Shown: positions 1-12,700 of the stretch, piece after piece
Numbering within the stretch: the first letter of the stretch is position 1
How the letters are laid out: the number at the start of each line of letters is the position of its first letter
The notes under the pieces: model-generated
The model's input: only the letters and a program-made list of their open reading frames with translations
Told to the model about the DNA's origin: nothing
The model's database searches: none
Source of the DNA: Liolophura sinensis
Taxonomy: Eukaryota; Mollusca; Polyplacophora; Chitonida; Chitonidae
DNA length: 64,000 nucleotides
Assembly: GCF_032854445.1 (NCBI RefSeq)
Contig: NC_088301.1
Span: 4,949,703-5,013,702 of the forward strand
Direction of reading: 5' to 3'
Translations under genes and position numbers: made by a program

Positions 1-479
1 TCATATCAGACCGTGCACAAAATTGCATATACACTCACCTGACAATCTTAAATTTGATAAGTGATTCAATATCTTGCAGTATGAAAAAATACCTAAGACC
101 CAAACATCTTGAAATTTAATCTCTTATGTCATTCACGAATAACCGAACGAGTTGGCTCGTGGCTGCGAGATTTTCGTATTTAACTGGTGTGACACACGAG
201 GTGTTGGCTTGTGGCCGTGTCGTTTAAATGCTCGCCTTTGAATTGTCTGACAAACGAGAAGAAATGCTTGTTGTTGACTGTTGAGACACGCAAGTTGTTG
301 ATTCGTTGACTAGTCGGACACCGCGCGGTTGAAATGCCTGTTACTGACTTGGGGGACACAAAAGTTGTTGATTTTTGACCGCTCAGTTGAAAAGCTTATT
401 ATTGATTGGTTGGACCCACGAGTTGTTGGTTGGTGGGCGCGTACCTGAAAAGCTTGTTATTGACGGGTGGGACACACAC

Positions 480-882
480 ACTGAGTACTTCCAAATGACA
501 CCTGAATACTACCTGATCGAATCTGAGTACTACCAGATGTTACCCGAGTACTACCAGATGTTACTTGAGTACTACCGGACGTTACTTGAGTACTACCAGA
601 CAATACCTGAGTAATATCAGATGTTACCTGAGTAATATCAGATCTTATTTGAGGAACATCAGATGTTACCCGAGTAATATCAGATGTTACCTGAGTAATA
701 TCAGATGTTACCTGAGTAATATCAGATGTTACCTGAGTAATATCAGATGTTACTTGAGTAATATCAGATCTTATTTGAGTAACATCAGATGTTACCTGAT
801 TAATATCAGATGTTACGTGAGTAATACCAGATGTTACCGGAGCACAACCAGATGTTACCTGTACAATAGCAAACGTTAACTG
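480..882. repeat. 21-bp minisatellite
   Basis: The unit is CAGATGTTACCTGAGTAATA plus T, preceded by older variants with GAGTACTAC. About 19 copies. Because 21 is divisible by three, frames stay open on both strands (heptapeptide repeats), which is not evidence of coding. Confidence 0.93.
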
Positions 883-950
883 AGTGATGTTGTGGACAGC
901 AAGCAAGAAGTATGAACACGAAAACGTCCAAAATTTTGGTTGGAGTTTAT

Positions 951-1221
951 TTTTTATTTATTTTTTTTTTGATTGGTGTTTTACGCCGTACTCAAGAATA
1001 TTTCACTTTTACGACGGCGGCCAGCATTATGGTGGGTGGAAACCGGGCACAACCCGGGGGAAACCCTCGACCATCCACAGGTTGCTGGCAGACCTTCCCA
1101 CTTACGGCCGGAGAAGAAGCCAACATGAGCTGGACTTGAACTCACAGCGACCGCATTGGTGAGAGGCTCCTGGGTCATTACGCTGCGCTAGCGCGCTAAC
1201 CGACTGAGCCACGGAGGCCCC
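951..1221 (-). mobile_element. Full-length tRNA-derived SINE
   Basis: Read on minus, the head is GGCCTCCGTGGCTCAGTCGG with an A-box, then a B-box-like GAGTTCAAGTCC. A core (GGCTTCTTCTCCGGCCGTAA ... CCACCATAATGCTGGCCGCC) follows, ending with GTACGGCGTAAAACACCAAT. The layout fits pol III SINEs with a widely conserved metazoan core (Nin-DC-like; family name not verified). This is the main family of the window. Confidence 0.88.
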
Positions 1222-1971
1222 TGGTTGGATTTTAGTATGGTGGTTGAATAAAATACCCTTAAGGTATATGTCACCACGAAGATAATTAGAATTATGATAC
1301 AAATCCTGTTTTTTAGGATGTGGTATGTTTTGGAGGTGCTTAACAATAGTTCTTGCAGATGTGAATATTTTCACACATAAAGAACCAGATTGGCCAGTGC
1401 TGGTTGTACTGGTAATCTTTTCGTTGGAGAACCAAGGTCATGTTAGTCCACATTCGTTCGGTTAATTTCGGTAAACCAAAGTGAAGCTTGCACATGATTC
1501 ATATCACAATATAATCTCCTATAGTGAAATGTCAGAGCAGACGTGTAGTTCTCGCTCTCATCTCATCGTCTTGTGTTCTTGGCACAGGCAGGCAAATTCT
1601 AGTCACGTCACTCATGCCATGTCATGAACTTGGCATCCAGTCACATAGTGATTTATCATGTAATACGACTTGTCACGGAATAAATTACAGTCGGGTCTAC
1701 CAGCGCTCACGAGTTAGATTTATAGAGGACCATAATCTCTTTTCTGTCCAGGCCAGAGAACAACAAAAGCTGTGCTACATTTACACGGGCAGATTTCTAC
1801 CGGATAGACATGGTCTCAGAAAACCAGAGTCGGCTTTTGTAGTGGACAGTGCCGAAAACTAAAGTACGTGTGGGTAAGATATCTTCTACAGTGTAATAAT
1901 GTAATAAGTCTATATGTACTTAGTATTTGCCAGATACTTGCTGGCTTATTTATAAAAAGCGTTGGTCTCCC

Positions 1972-2102
1972 CGCAGCGGCAAAGGTCACTTTTGACACTC
2001 TGGTTTCCGCCATCCATAAACCTGACTGTCGTCGTGTAAGTGACAAGTTCTTGAAAACGGCGTTAGAAAGCAATCAAATAAATAAATAAATATATAAATA
2101 AA
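1972..2102 (+). mobile_element. Diverged SINE 3' fragment
   Basis: Core remnant TTTCCGCCATCCATAAACCT then GTCGTCGTGTAAGTGA and a CAATCAAATAAATAAATAAA tail. Confidence 0.7.
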
Positions 2103-2266
2103 TAAATGAACGAATAATAATGCTAAAGTTTCACTCATGAGTTTCTTTTTGGGAAAGTCATCGATCCGTACAGTTTAATCCGCGTTAACATTTGTATTGT
2201 AATCAATTATTTAATCAAATTCAGTTGTTAGTTTACTTTCAGCTTTGACTAACGGCTGTGATAAAG

Positions 2267-2363
2267 ATGGTGGTACCAGAAGAAGTAAAGACGCTAGCGC
2301 CATCCCAGAACGATGTCTACCAGAGGCAGAAATCAGTGAAAATTTCGTACGGAAGCATATCTG
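2267..2363 (+). CDS. Candidate first coding exon of the MATE transporter
   Basis: An ATG at 2267 lies in a good start context (AAAGATGG) and opens 32 codons plus one base before a possible donor GTATTA at 2364. The exon ends in phase 1, which is what the acceptor at 3658 needs, and the joined residues read SISGTDNKTD. The peptide is hydrophilic, as expected of a cytoplasmic MATE N-terminus. The donor is weak and I recognise no conserved peptide, so this is a phase-compatible proposal only. Confidence 0.38.
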
Positions 2364-2439
2364 GTATTAATCTTCCATTACTGTACATCTCCTCAAAGTG
2401 TGAAAACGACAGCTCTTAATATAAACTAAAAAACGCCCT

Positions 2440-2600
2440 CCGAAATCGCAGACCTGTGCCGTAACTGAATATACAAATTCCCCGACTACAGACAGAGTGA
2501 CAACACTCTGCATTTTGTTTTTTGTTTGTCGGTAGTGAGGAACAGTTTAAAACTCCCTGGATCCCGATCCGGAATTGTCACCATGTTTTTTCCAGTACAA
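2440..2600. repeat. Dispersed repeat, copy 1
   Basis: Shares with 17975-18135 the ordered blocks ATTCCCCGACTACAGACAGA, AACACTCTGCATTT and CTGGATCCCGATCC. The two copies flank the MATE gene. Element class unknown. Confidence 0.5.
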
Positions 2601-3058
2601 ATAAACCCCAGCAAAAACATAATCTCCTTTGGCAAAGGTAGTAAAAACTACCATTGCTGTAATGAGGATGTCAACATGGTACGTCAGTAAGCTTAATAGG
2701 CTACTGGACACACAATAAAGAAGCGACTATAACGAAACGTCGTTCCTAAAGGGTCACTTAAAGGAGCTTCAGGAATCATGTAGTTACTTTATTCCACGTA
2801 GAGATTGCGATCGGTGAGATGATGGTTTTAAAAGTTCAAAGTGTGAAATATTGTGTTATATGCTCAAAATGGTGGAATAAAGCCCGATTTCTAGCCTTTG
2901 TAAGACAGGCCGTGACGAAATATTGCGGTTTAACTAGAGATAGTACTGTAGCTTCCCAACTGATGGCTGCAGAGTAAGAGCTACCGAAACTGGGAGGGTT
3001 CTGCGGCAATCAAAATCCCAAACAAGGCAGTATGCCAATATGCCTCATTGAGTGTGAT

Positions 3059-3487
3059 TATATGGCCGATTAACTGTGCTCGTAAGACCGGTTGACTGTG
3101 CTCGTGTGGTCGTTTGACTGTGCTCGTATGGTCGTTTGACTCTGCTCGTACGGTCGTTTACTTGTGTTCGTATTGCCGGTTGACTGTGCTCGTATGGTCG
3201 TTTGACTGTACTTGTATGGCCAGTACGCTGGCGCTGACATATGGTCGTTTACCTGTGTTTGTATGGCCGGTTGACTGTGCTCGTGTGGTCGTTTACCTGT
3301 ATTCGTATGGCCGGTTGACTGTGCTTATATGGTCGTTTGACTGTGCTTGTATGGCCAGAACGCTAGCGCTGATATATGGTCATTTGGCTGTGTTCTTATG
3401 GCCATTTGACTCCACTCGCATGGCCGGTTGACTGTGCTTGTATGGCCATTTGACTCCAATCGCATGGCCGGTTGACTGTGCTCGTAT
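3059..3487. repeat. 22-bp minisatellite upstream of MATE exon 2
   Basis: Units alternate GGTCGTTTGACTGTGCTCGT and GGCCGGTTGACTGTGCTCGT types. A longer block containing CAGTACGCTGGCGCTGACAT / CAGAACGCTAGCGCTGATAT occurs twice (about 3220 and 3355), so there is a higher-order duplication. Confidence 0.9.
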
Positions 3488-3657
3488 ACCTGGTTCTCCA
3501 GGGCACTCCTTTCCCCTCCATCAATAAACTGACCATCATCGTATTGGTAGAACGTCCTTGAGTATGGCCTTTCACCAGCAATGAAATAAACTAACAAATT
3601 ATTTTTTGTGTCATATACAAACATCGTTTTCTGATATTAGGGTTTGTTTATTTTTAG

Positions 3658-3770
3658 GTACAGATAACAAGACTGACAAAGACCCGATGGAATTTACAAA
3701 AATGGAAAGATGGTTTCCTTCCGGCTTCAAACATGAGCTGTACGAATTGTACAAGTTCTCTTGGCCTCTG
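3658..3770 (+). CDS. MATE exon 2: cytoplasmic N-terminus and start of TM1
   Basis: The acceptor is TTTTTAG at 3657 and the donor is GTAAGC at 3771. The peptide contains MEFTKMERWFPSGF followed by HELYELYKFSWPL, matching the family's amphipathic N-terminal helix leading into TM1. It enters in phase 1 and leaves in phase 0. Confidence 0.85.
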
Positions 3771-6700
3771 GTAAGCTGTTATTCCAGACATGTTATCATG
3801 TAACATGTCAAAAGATGAAACGCTTATACGAAGCTGATACGAAGTTGAACCGAAACGTATATACATTCTATAAACAATTCAATTCAAGCTTTATTCCACG
3901 TTGCTCTGGTGCAAGAAAAAAGTTTTCACTTGAACGATTTTACATTAGGCCTATATTCTTGGTAATATACAGATTCATAAATGTAACTCTTATAGCACCC
4001 TATCAAAGCCCAGACAACATCTTTCGTGGCCTCCGTCATTAAGGCTCATTGGTAAGTTACCCAGTACAAGTCTGAATCCGACTTCGTCTTCCAGGTACTA
4101 ACAGTGTTTCTGAATTTCCTCATCCGGGTTACTGGCACGATGTTTTCTGGTCAGCTGGGACCAATAGAGCTTGATGCTGTCGCTATGGGAATCTCAGTAT
4201 GTGGTCAGAGTTTCTCTCAGTTGTCTCAGTCGTTACAATACAGATTTGCACCTAACCAATGGGATGCTGGAATCAGCTATACGAGCATATGTCCAACTTT
4301 TCTTGGTGTAATTATCGGGATTGGGTGTTTAATGTTGTTTGCATTTTATTGGTGGATATGAGTGCGAGAAGTATAATGGGTTTGAGAAGTATGATGCGTT
4401 TGAGAAGTATAATGGGTTAGAGAAAAATAATGTGTCTAAGAAGTATAATGAGACTTAGAAATATAATGAGTCTTAGAAGTATAATGGGTCAGGGAAGTAT
4501 AATAGGTCTGAGAAGTATGATTAGTTTGAAAAGTATAGTGGGTATGAGAAGCATAATGGGTGTGAGAAGTATAACGGGTGTGAGAAGAATAACGGGTGTG
4601 GGAAGTATAATGGGTTTTGAGATTTATTTATTTATTTGCTTGGTGTTTTACGCCGTACTCAAGAATTTTCCCCTTATACGACGGCGGCCAGCATTAGGAT
4701 TGGGGGGAACCGGGTACTGCTTGGGAGAAACCCACGAATATTCGCAGGTTGCTGGTAGACCTTCCCACGCGCGTGTTTTTGAGAAGTATAATGGATATGA
4801 GTATCGTTGACATGAGAAGTACAATCAGTGGGTGTCATACATTTATATCAGATTTATCTCGGGTCTTCTGGGATTCCACGCAGTCATGCATATATACATA
4901 CATTATAACGACGGTGTGTACAGTTTAGGAAAAAGAATGAAGTATATGGAAGATTACTTACGGAAGGACTTGGTTTTTATTTTCATTTGTAATTATCAAG
5001 TTTTTAATGTGAATATAACTCGATGCGAGTCCAGTGTTTAAATACATCTCATTGCAATCCGTAACATCAATTAAACGCCGCTTTATCGTTTCAGATAGCC
5101 AATGTGATTGGTACCTCGATTGGTATAGGGTTGATAGCTGCTTGTGATACGTTGTTTGCTCAAGTAAGTGGGGTCACATTACCGCTCGATTTTCTTCACA
5201 AGTTGATTTTACCTTTGGTAATTTTAAGTGCATAGTTTCTTTCATACACTAATCAGAAATCCGTTATATTGATGGATTTAATCTGTCTATAACAGATGAT
5301 GGAGTGATTGAACTTAATTATAATCAGTGACGTTATATTCGAAGTAGAATCCTAAACAGGTAGTAGTAATAACGGAATGTATATCTGTCCGCATGAATTG
5401 CTAAATCAACTAGAAATTGCCGTCATATTTACATAACCTCTCTCGTTTATGGGGTGTACATAAAGCAAGGTGTCCATTTGGTATAAAAAAAACCTTTTGT
5501 TTCATTGTAATATTTTGTTTTACAGTCGTATGGAAGTGTAAACAAAAAGCAGGTCGGGGTATATCTCCAGACAGGTCAGTAGTGATGGCAAAAGTTGTTT
5601 GATGTTGAGTTTTTTCAAAAAATGTTCGATTTCTTTAATGAAAGTTTGTAGGGGACACTGTGATTCATGCATACGCTATTGCACCGTAATGTGTAATTTT
5701 GTCGAACAATTTAAGGGCTTTTGAGGTTGATGATGACAACGGTCGTGTACATTTTTAGCAAAATAAAATGTAAGAAATTTGATCGGCAGTGATGCATGAA
5801 CGAGCTACTGTGTAAAACAGAAAGCCTACAAGAGAAGTGTCTGTCAATGGACAGATTACTGAAAACTAAGGCATCATGAATTTTCGTTTTGAAATATATC
5901 GATCTGTATGCACGTTTTGTGTCTTGCGGGTTATATTTTCTCATTGTATTCACAGAAAATCGTATTGAATCGCATTTAGGGCCATCTGCGATTCAATAGC
6001 TTCCGTGGCCCAGGTCCCTGGACTCTCGCCTTTTTTTCTGCAATATAGCCTCAAATTGGAAAATACTGTTTAACAATGTTGATTTTTTAACAGCGCCATA
6101 ATCGATTATATTTCAAATTTCAACCATAAATACTCTACCCTCATCGATGTATACTGTTTCAGCTATTTACATATCCACTTTGTCGTGTGTGGTGTCCTGG
6201 GCACTTCTGTTCAACACTAATAATATACTTCTGGTGCTTGGTCAAAACCCTGAGGTGGCAAGGTAGTTGACTTTTAAAACTATAACAAACCTTAGCTAAG
6301 TGATACATATTCATATTAATTTTATTCTTGATGAAAATGCCACTGTTAGTGGTTTACCCCAAGTACCCCGGTTTATCAAATAAATAAATAACAAAATGAA
6401 TACATAAATACATATTACTTATCAAAATTGATATATTAGGTCTAATGTGGCATTGGTTTAGCGTAAGGATGAGGGTGGTATTAAGTTTTGAGTATGGTCT
6501 AACTTTTAATACGCTTTTGAACAATGGCTAGATATTCGTATAATTAACCCATTCATGTTTCGCTGACTCACCTACCATTTTATCATATCGATTATCGGTC
6601 CTTAATCAAGCTTTCTGCTTTATTTTAGACACATGCTATGCGGTTAAAGTACTTGCTGTTGTTTTTGGCTCACCGTTATGACGCTAAGGCGAGATATTGT

Positions 6701-9700
6701 GGTCATGTGGGAAATTGTCGGTGTCGTTTTGTGTGTACACTGTTCGGTGGGATTTTTTTTATTTAGGTTGGGCTGGATGTACAATATGTAGGCCTTGCCA
6801 TATATGTACATAGGTGTCTACATGCATGTTTGTTCTTTGTTAACCTCAAGGTCAGGGACCTATCTTGAGGGCTGGGTTGAACTTTTTTTTATTCATCAAC
6901 CTATAAGATGGACGGTTTAGCGTATGGATGTTTTCATTTTCTGGTATTTCTAATCGGTGAGCTACCGTGGAATTTCACAGCCCTTGTTTTCTTTATATTG
7001 GCAGGGCGACAGAAGAGTTCATGTATTACTTTATGCCGGCTTTATACGTGAGTACTTTGGCATAAATTGTTAACACGCACGTCAACTTTTATACTTAAGT
7101 AGCTTGGCCCAAATAATTAACACGTATACGTCATCACTGGCCGATGATAGCTGATGGTTACTGACTTTAGCTCTTAACCAATGAGGTTCGAATCCCAATC
7201 CTCGTAGTTCAGCTTACATGCCGTACTTCAGGGGATTTCCCCCCTGTCCTTACATGACTTCCTTCACTCAGAAACCTAACCTTCAAAGGCTTATAGGTGG
7301 AAAATCCACGAGTAGGGTGTTCATAGACACATACATAGGCCTAAATTATCAACGTGAATTAACCCTATGCTGATATCCCTTGAATGCATGCATGTACGAA
7401 ACGCTATCATTCAACTAAAATATCCATCACTAGACAAAGTGGTCTACTTATTTCATTTGTTTAATCAACCAGTAACTTATTACTTTGTACCGGTACTAAA
7501 TGGTTTAGATTAAATGAATTCAGCGCCTCGGTGAAACTTTCCCCTTCTCTTTCAGTTCTTATTTCTGTTCCAACTGCTTCAAAAATATCTTCAAGTGCAG
7601 GTAAAAATCCTTCTACGGTTTTTTATTCTTTTTTATTTTAATAGCTGCCTTATAAATGGGGTATATTTCTGCGTAGTTACGTCGGGTATCCTAGACCACA
7701 GAGCAACATCGGATTTCATGGCACATCTTAAATGTATTTATATTTTTATGATAGGTCGCCCCTTTTCAAAGCTTCTAAAAGCCTGCTCAAAGAATAGACC
7801 ATTGCGGGTTTATATTGTTGCATATAATCATTCGTGACAGTATAATTAAGACATTTTAAAACATGAAATACTGAATCAAAAACTTATAACGGTACACGAG
7901 TCATTCAGTGTTTCGCGACGGGTCATGGGAGACTAAGGGGGATAACTCTCATTGAACCTTTCTTTAATAAGGTTTCGCAGTGGTCAAACTATGAAAGTTG
8001 ATTTGTTGAGAGTTATACAAAATGTTTTGTTACTGGAATTTGTTTTCATTTGGTTTAGCATGCTAATCCCTTTGTCGAGTACACTAATCCCTATCGTTTA
8101 TTTGTAGGGTATAGTAATCCCTGTTGTTATTATTGCCATCGGGGCTAATGTGGTCAATGTCGGGATGCAGTACCTCATACTGAATGTTCTCCAGTGGGGC
8201 ATTAAGTGAGTATGATAAACACTACGCACACTTGGGCCATTGAGTGATTATGACAGACGCTATGTACATTTGGGCCATTAAGTGAGTATGATAAACACTA
8301 CGTAAATTTGGTCCATGAAGTGAGTGTGATAAACACTACGTACATTTGGACCATTAAGTGAGTATAATAAACACTACGTACATTTGGGGCATTAAGTGAG
8401 TATAATAAACACTACGTACATTTGGACCATTAAGTGAGTATGACAAACACTACGTACATTTGATTTGGACCATTAAGTGAGTATGATAAACACTACGTAC
8501 ATTTGGTCCATGAAGTGAGTGTGATAAACACTACGTACATTTGGACCATTAAGTGAGTATAATAAACACTACGTACATTTGGGGCATTAAGTGAGTATAA
8601 TAAACACTACGTACATTTGGGCCATTAAGTGAGTATAATAAACACTACGTACATTTTGACCATTAAGTGAGTATGACAAACACTACGTACATTTGGACCA
8701 TTAAGTGAGTATGATAAACACTACGTACATTTGGACCATTAAGTGAGTGTGATAAACACTACGTACATTCAGGACAATAGGTGAGTATGACAAACACTGT
8801 GTATCTTTGGGGAAATAAGTGAGTATGTCAAATACTACTTGCAATCGAGGTATGAAGTGAGAATCACAAACACTATGTACACTCGTTATCTTGTTATTCC
8901 CGCTATTATGCTTTCAGGGGCTCCGCCATTGGTCAGAGCGTATCATACTTTATCTTGGCAGCCTTCACACTGGCCTATATGCTGATAACTGGGTCTCATA
9001 AGAAAACATGGGGTGGTAAGCCTTAATATTTTACTTTGCATTGTATTATACAATCTTCTAGGGGCCTCCCTAGCCAACCGGGTTAGCAATGACCTAGTTT
9101 CCTTCCACCGTAATGATGGCCGCCGTCGTATAAGTAAGATATTTTTGAATACTACGGATAACATCAATCAAATAAATGAATAAATAAAATACAAGCCTCT
9201 GTAATTCGGATGCAGGAATTAATTATCACTGTTCTGTAAGAGAGCAAAAGACAAAAATGTGGGGACATAAAGGTGGGACAAATTGAAGATGTAGGCTACA
9301 AGTGGTTTATTAACGGACACGCGCGAGTGAATTTCTCTTTGTATCGAAGAACGACTTGTATTAGCATGCAATTTTAATGACTGCAATAATCAAAGTGATG
9401 TCCTTCAGGAGGTGTGCGTGGTGATTTGTTGGTATCTGACAGGTTGGTCTCGCGAGGCATGCCGGGACTGGGGAGAATTTATGAAGCTTGGATTGTCCAG
9501 TATAGCTATGATCTGTCTTGAGTGGTGGACTTACGAGATCTCCGCATTTTTAACAGGTACGCTTAAACAGTGAAACGTTTTAAGCTTTTCTGCCCATTCA
9601 GTCTGTGTGATGAGATGTGTGGTTCTGTAAAGCAAGAATACATGGACAAGAACAAAATTAAAGAAGACGTGAACCTGGACAAAAATAACTACAGTTTGAG

Positions 9701-12700
9701 CAAGAACTTTTCACTTTTCACTTACATAACGGCGGTCAGGTTTATGGGTAGATGAAATTGTTTTGCTGGGCGTAACCAGCCGACCGTCACCATACAGGCA
9801 CCAAACAAACATCAAGATAAAAATAGGAATGGATGCAATATCATAGTGACAATGGTAATAGTGGTAGTAACACAAACTAATTCTTTCAATATCTTGTCCA
9901 AAGGCATTCTTGGTGAAGTTGAACTCGGAGCGTCTTCTATAGCTTACCAAATCTGGACAATATACACCTCGGTAAGAATTCACAATACTTTGTTTATTAA
10001 CAGCCTTTAGTGACAAATGTGTGATTTACAGTCAGTACTGCATAAAGGTCTCCAACGTTGATGATTGTGTTATTTTAGTCAGACCTTTCTAAAGGCCTCC
10101 AATATGGACAATTGCGTCGTTTTACAGTCAGATCTTCCTAATGGTTTCTCATCTAGACAATTATGTTATTTTAAAGTCAGGTCTTCCTAAAGGTCTCCCA
10201 TGTTGACAAATTAGGTCAGCTTACTGCCAGGTCTTCCTAAAGGTCTCCCATGTTGACAATTATGTCAGCTTACTGTCAGGTCTTCCTAAAGGTCTCCCAT
10301 GTTGACAATTTTGTCAGCTTACTGTCAGGTCTTCCTAAAGGTCTCCAATGTTGACAATTATGTCAGCTTACTGTCAGGTCTTCCTAAAGATCTCCAATGT
10401 TGACAATTATGTCAGCTTACTGTCACGTCTTCCTAAAGGTCTCCAATGTTGACAATTATGTCAGCTTACTGTCAGGTCTTCCTAAAGGTCTCCAATGTTG
10501 ACAATTATGTCAGCTTACTGCCAGGCCTCCCTAAAGGTCTCAAATGTTGACAATTATGTCAGCTTACTGTCAGGTCTTTCTAAAGGCCTCCAATGTTGAC
10601 AATTATGTCAGCTTACTGTCAGGTCTCCAGTATGGACAATTGCGTCGTTTTACAGTCAGATCTTCCTAATGGTTTCTCATCTAGACAATTATGTTATTTT
10701 AAAGTCAGGTCTTCCTAAAGGTCTCCAATGTTGACAATTATGTCAGCTTACTGCCAGGTCTTCCTAAAGGTCTCCAATGTTGACAATTATGTCAGCTTAC
10801 TGTCAGGTCTTCCTAAAGGTCTCCCATGTAAACAATTATGTCAGCTTACTGTCAGGTCTTCCTAAAGGTCTCCAATGTTGACAATTTTGTCAGCTTACTG
10901 TCAGGTCTTCCTAAAGGTTTCCCATGTTGACAATTGCTTCGTTTTACCGTCAGATCTTCCTGAAAATTTCCAGTGTTGACAGTTATGACATTTTACTGTC
11001 AGCTCTTCATAAAGGTCTTAATGTTGACAATTATGTTCATTTTCCTAAAGGACAGTTGTGTCGTTTTACAGTCAGAGTTTCCTAAAGGTCTCCCATATTT
11101 ACAATTAGGTCATTTTACAGTCAGTTCTTCGTAAAAGTGTCTCATGTTGACAGTTGCGTCGTTTTACATTCAGATTTTCCCAAAGGTCTCCTATGTTTAC
11201 AATTATGTCAGTTTAGTCAGTTGTTCCTAAAAGTCTCCCATGTTGTTTGTTTATATGACTGAGCGTTTCTGTGGCCTATTCTGGGTAGCCTTTTGGGCAC
11301 ATCGCCATTATTATAGCCATATGAACGGAGCTCCGAGAGTGAGCGAGTGAGTGCTTGGGGTTTAACGTCGTACTCGGAGCTCCAAGATGGCGGAGCCCTA
11401 TACATACTGTGGTCGTTGGGAGACAACCCTAAGCGCATACTCTCTGGAAAGGTAGTTTAGTCCTACAGATTTATTGATATCTATGCAAAATAGTGAATAG
11501 AAACATTATTTTCTAGGCAAAAATGTAACTATACCGATGAGATATTATTTACTTAACTCTGCAACTAGCAGAAACAGTGAAACTGGGTAAATGTACAATG
11601 CCGGTTTTGAATCCATATCTAGTGCTTTTATCGAGGGAAAGACAAGCACTAGATGCGGTATGTATATTAGTGTGTACGCTTGAATTTTTACGTCATACTT
11701 AACAATTATTCACTTATTTGATGACGATGAGTCTTTAGGTTTGTGTACATATACTGTGTCTTCTTGTGGCAGAACGAATCCCTACCGCCAAAGAATATAT
11801 ATGGTAAACATCAACCACTGTATGCCCAGTTTAGGAAAGAACAGCACCAAAAGATTTGATGTCCTAACATACAATATATTTTGTTGTAGATGCATCCCAG
11901 CTGATGGGGGCACAGAAATCTTATACACAAATTTACTCTGCCAGGTTTCGTCCCACATTAATGCTGGCCGCCGCCATATCAGTGAATAATTGTTGAGTAT
12001 GGCGTAAAGCACAAATCAGATAAATAAATCGTTTATCACCAATGCAAGCAAATCTGTACTTCCAGCTTCCCTTGGGCATTAGCTCCGCGTGCGCGTTCCG
12101 GATCGGGCGGTATTTAGGCGAAGAACGCCTGGATGCCGCTTTAACTGTCACTAGGGTGTCTTTTGTTGTTGCAGGTTGGTACTGAATTATTTTTTTGGTA
12201 TATTTATTTTCTTAGGATTTTACGCCGAACTCAGAACTATTTCAGGTTTTTGGGAGAAGAAAGACACGCAGAACCTTGTGAAAAGCGACGCGCTTTGTCA
12301 AGAACCTCTAGGGGCTGTCATCCAAGCCGCGATTCATTGGTTAGTGAGGGCCTTGTCATTGTTTAATGCGTCAAAGGAAGTACGACAGTCACCTAAAAAC
12401 CAAGTTTGCTTAAATGAAACTAAAGTTTGGCTCCAGCGACCTTCACAAAAATACACAAAGACCGTGTATGTCACACGCTACGTGTTCAGACAGATTTTAG
12501 GACACTTGCAATCAGCAAATGTTCATAAACTAATCCCGTATTTCACAATCACGATTATATGTCTGTAACAAACTAGAATTTTTTGGTGTAAGATGTGAGT
12601 TCTTTTTATTTCGTTTGTTTCAGTTTCGTTATCCGTCATATCTGGACTGGTGACATTGGCCATTCACAAACAACTGCCGTACCTCTTCTCAAATGACCAG

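Larger units (their letters stand above)
1..2266. other. Region upstream of the MATE gene
   Basis: No gene is supported. The region holds a 21-bp array (480-882), a full-length SINE (951-1221), a diverged SINE (1972-2102) and unique AT-rich sequence. A 112-codon frame at 1524-1862 has no recognisable motif. Confidence 0.5.

Noticed and set aside
457-906. 149-codon minus-strand VTSDITQ repeat frame
   Set aside because: 21-bp tandem array gives open frames on both strands; nothing non-repetitive flanks it.
1180-1221. Possible tRNA gene (CTAACCGACTGAGCCACGGAGG on the opposite strand)
   Set aside because: It is the tRNA-derived head of a SINE; the same head occurs at several other positions and cannot form a full tRNA cloverleaf with its flank.
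1524-1862. 112-codon plus frame upstream of the MATE gene
   Set aside because: No recognisable motif, no periodic coding signal that I can judge, and no plausible splice partner.
8206-8887. CRISPR-like regular repeat
   Set aside because: Units are contiguous without unique spacers and sit in a eukaryotic intron; it is a minisatellite.
12176-12568. 130-codon frame between MATE exons 13 and 14
   Set aside because: Lies inside the intron, begins in read-through from the donor and includes a SINE-like TTTTACGCCG stretch; no recognisable domain.
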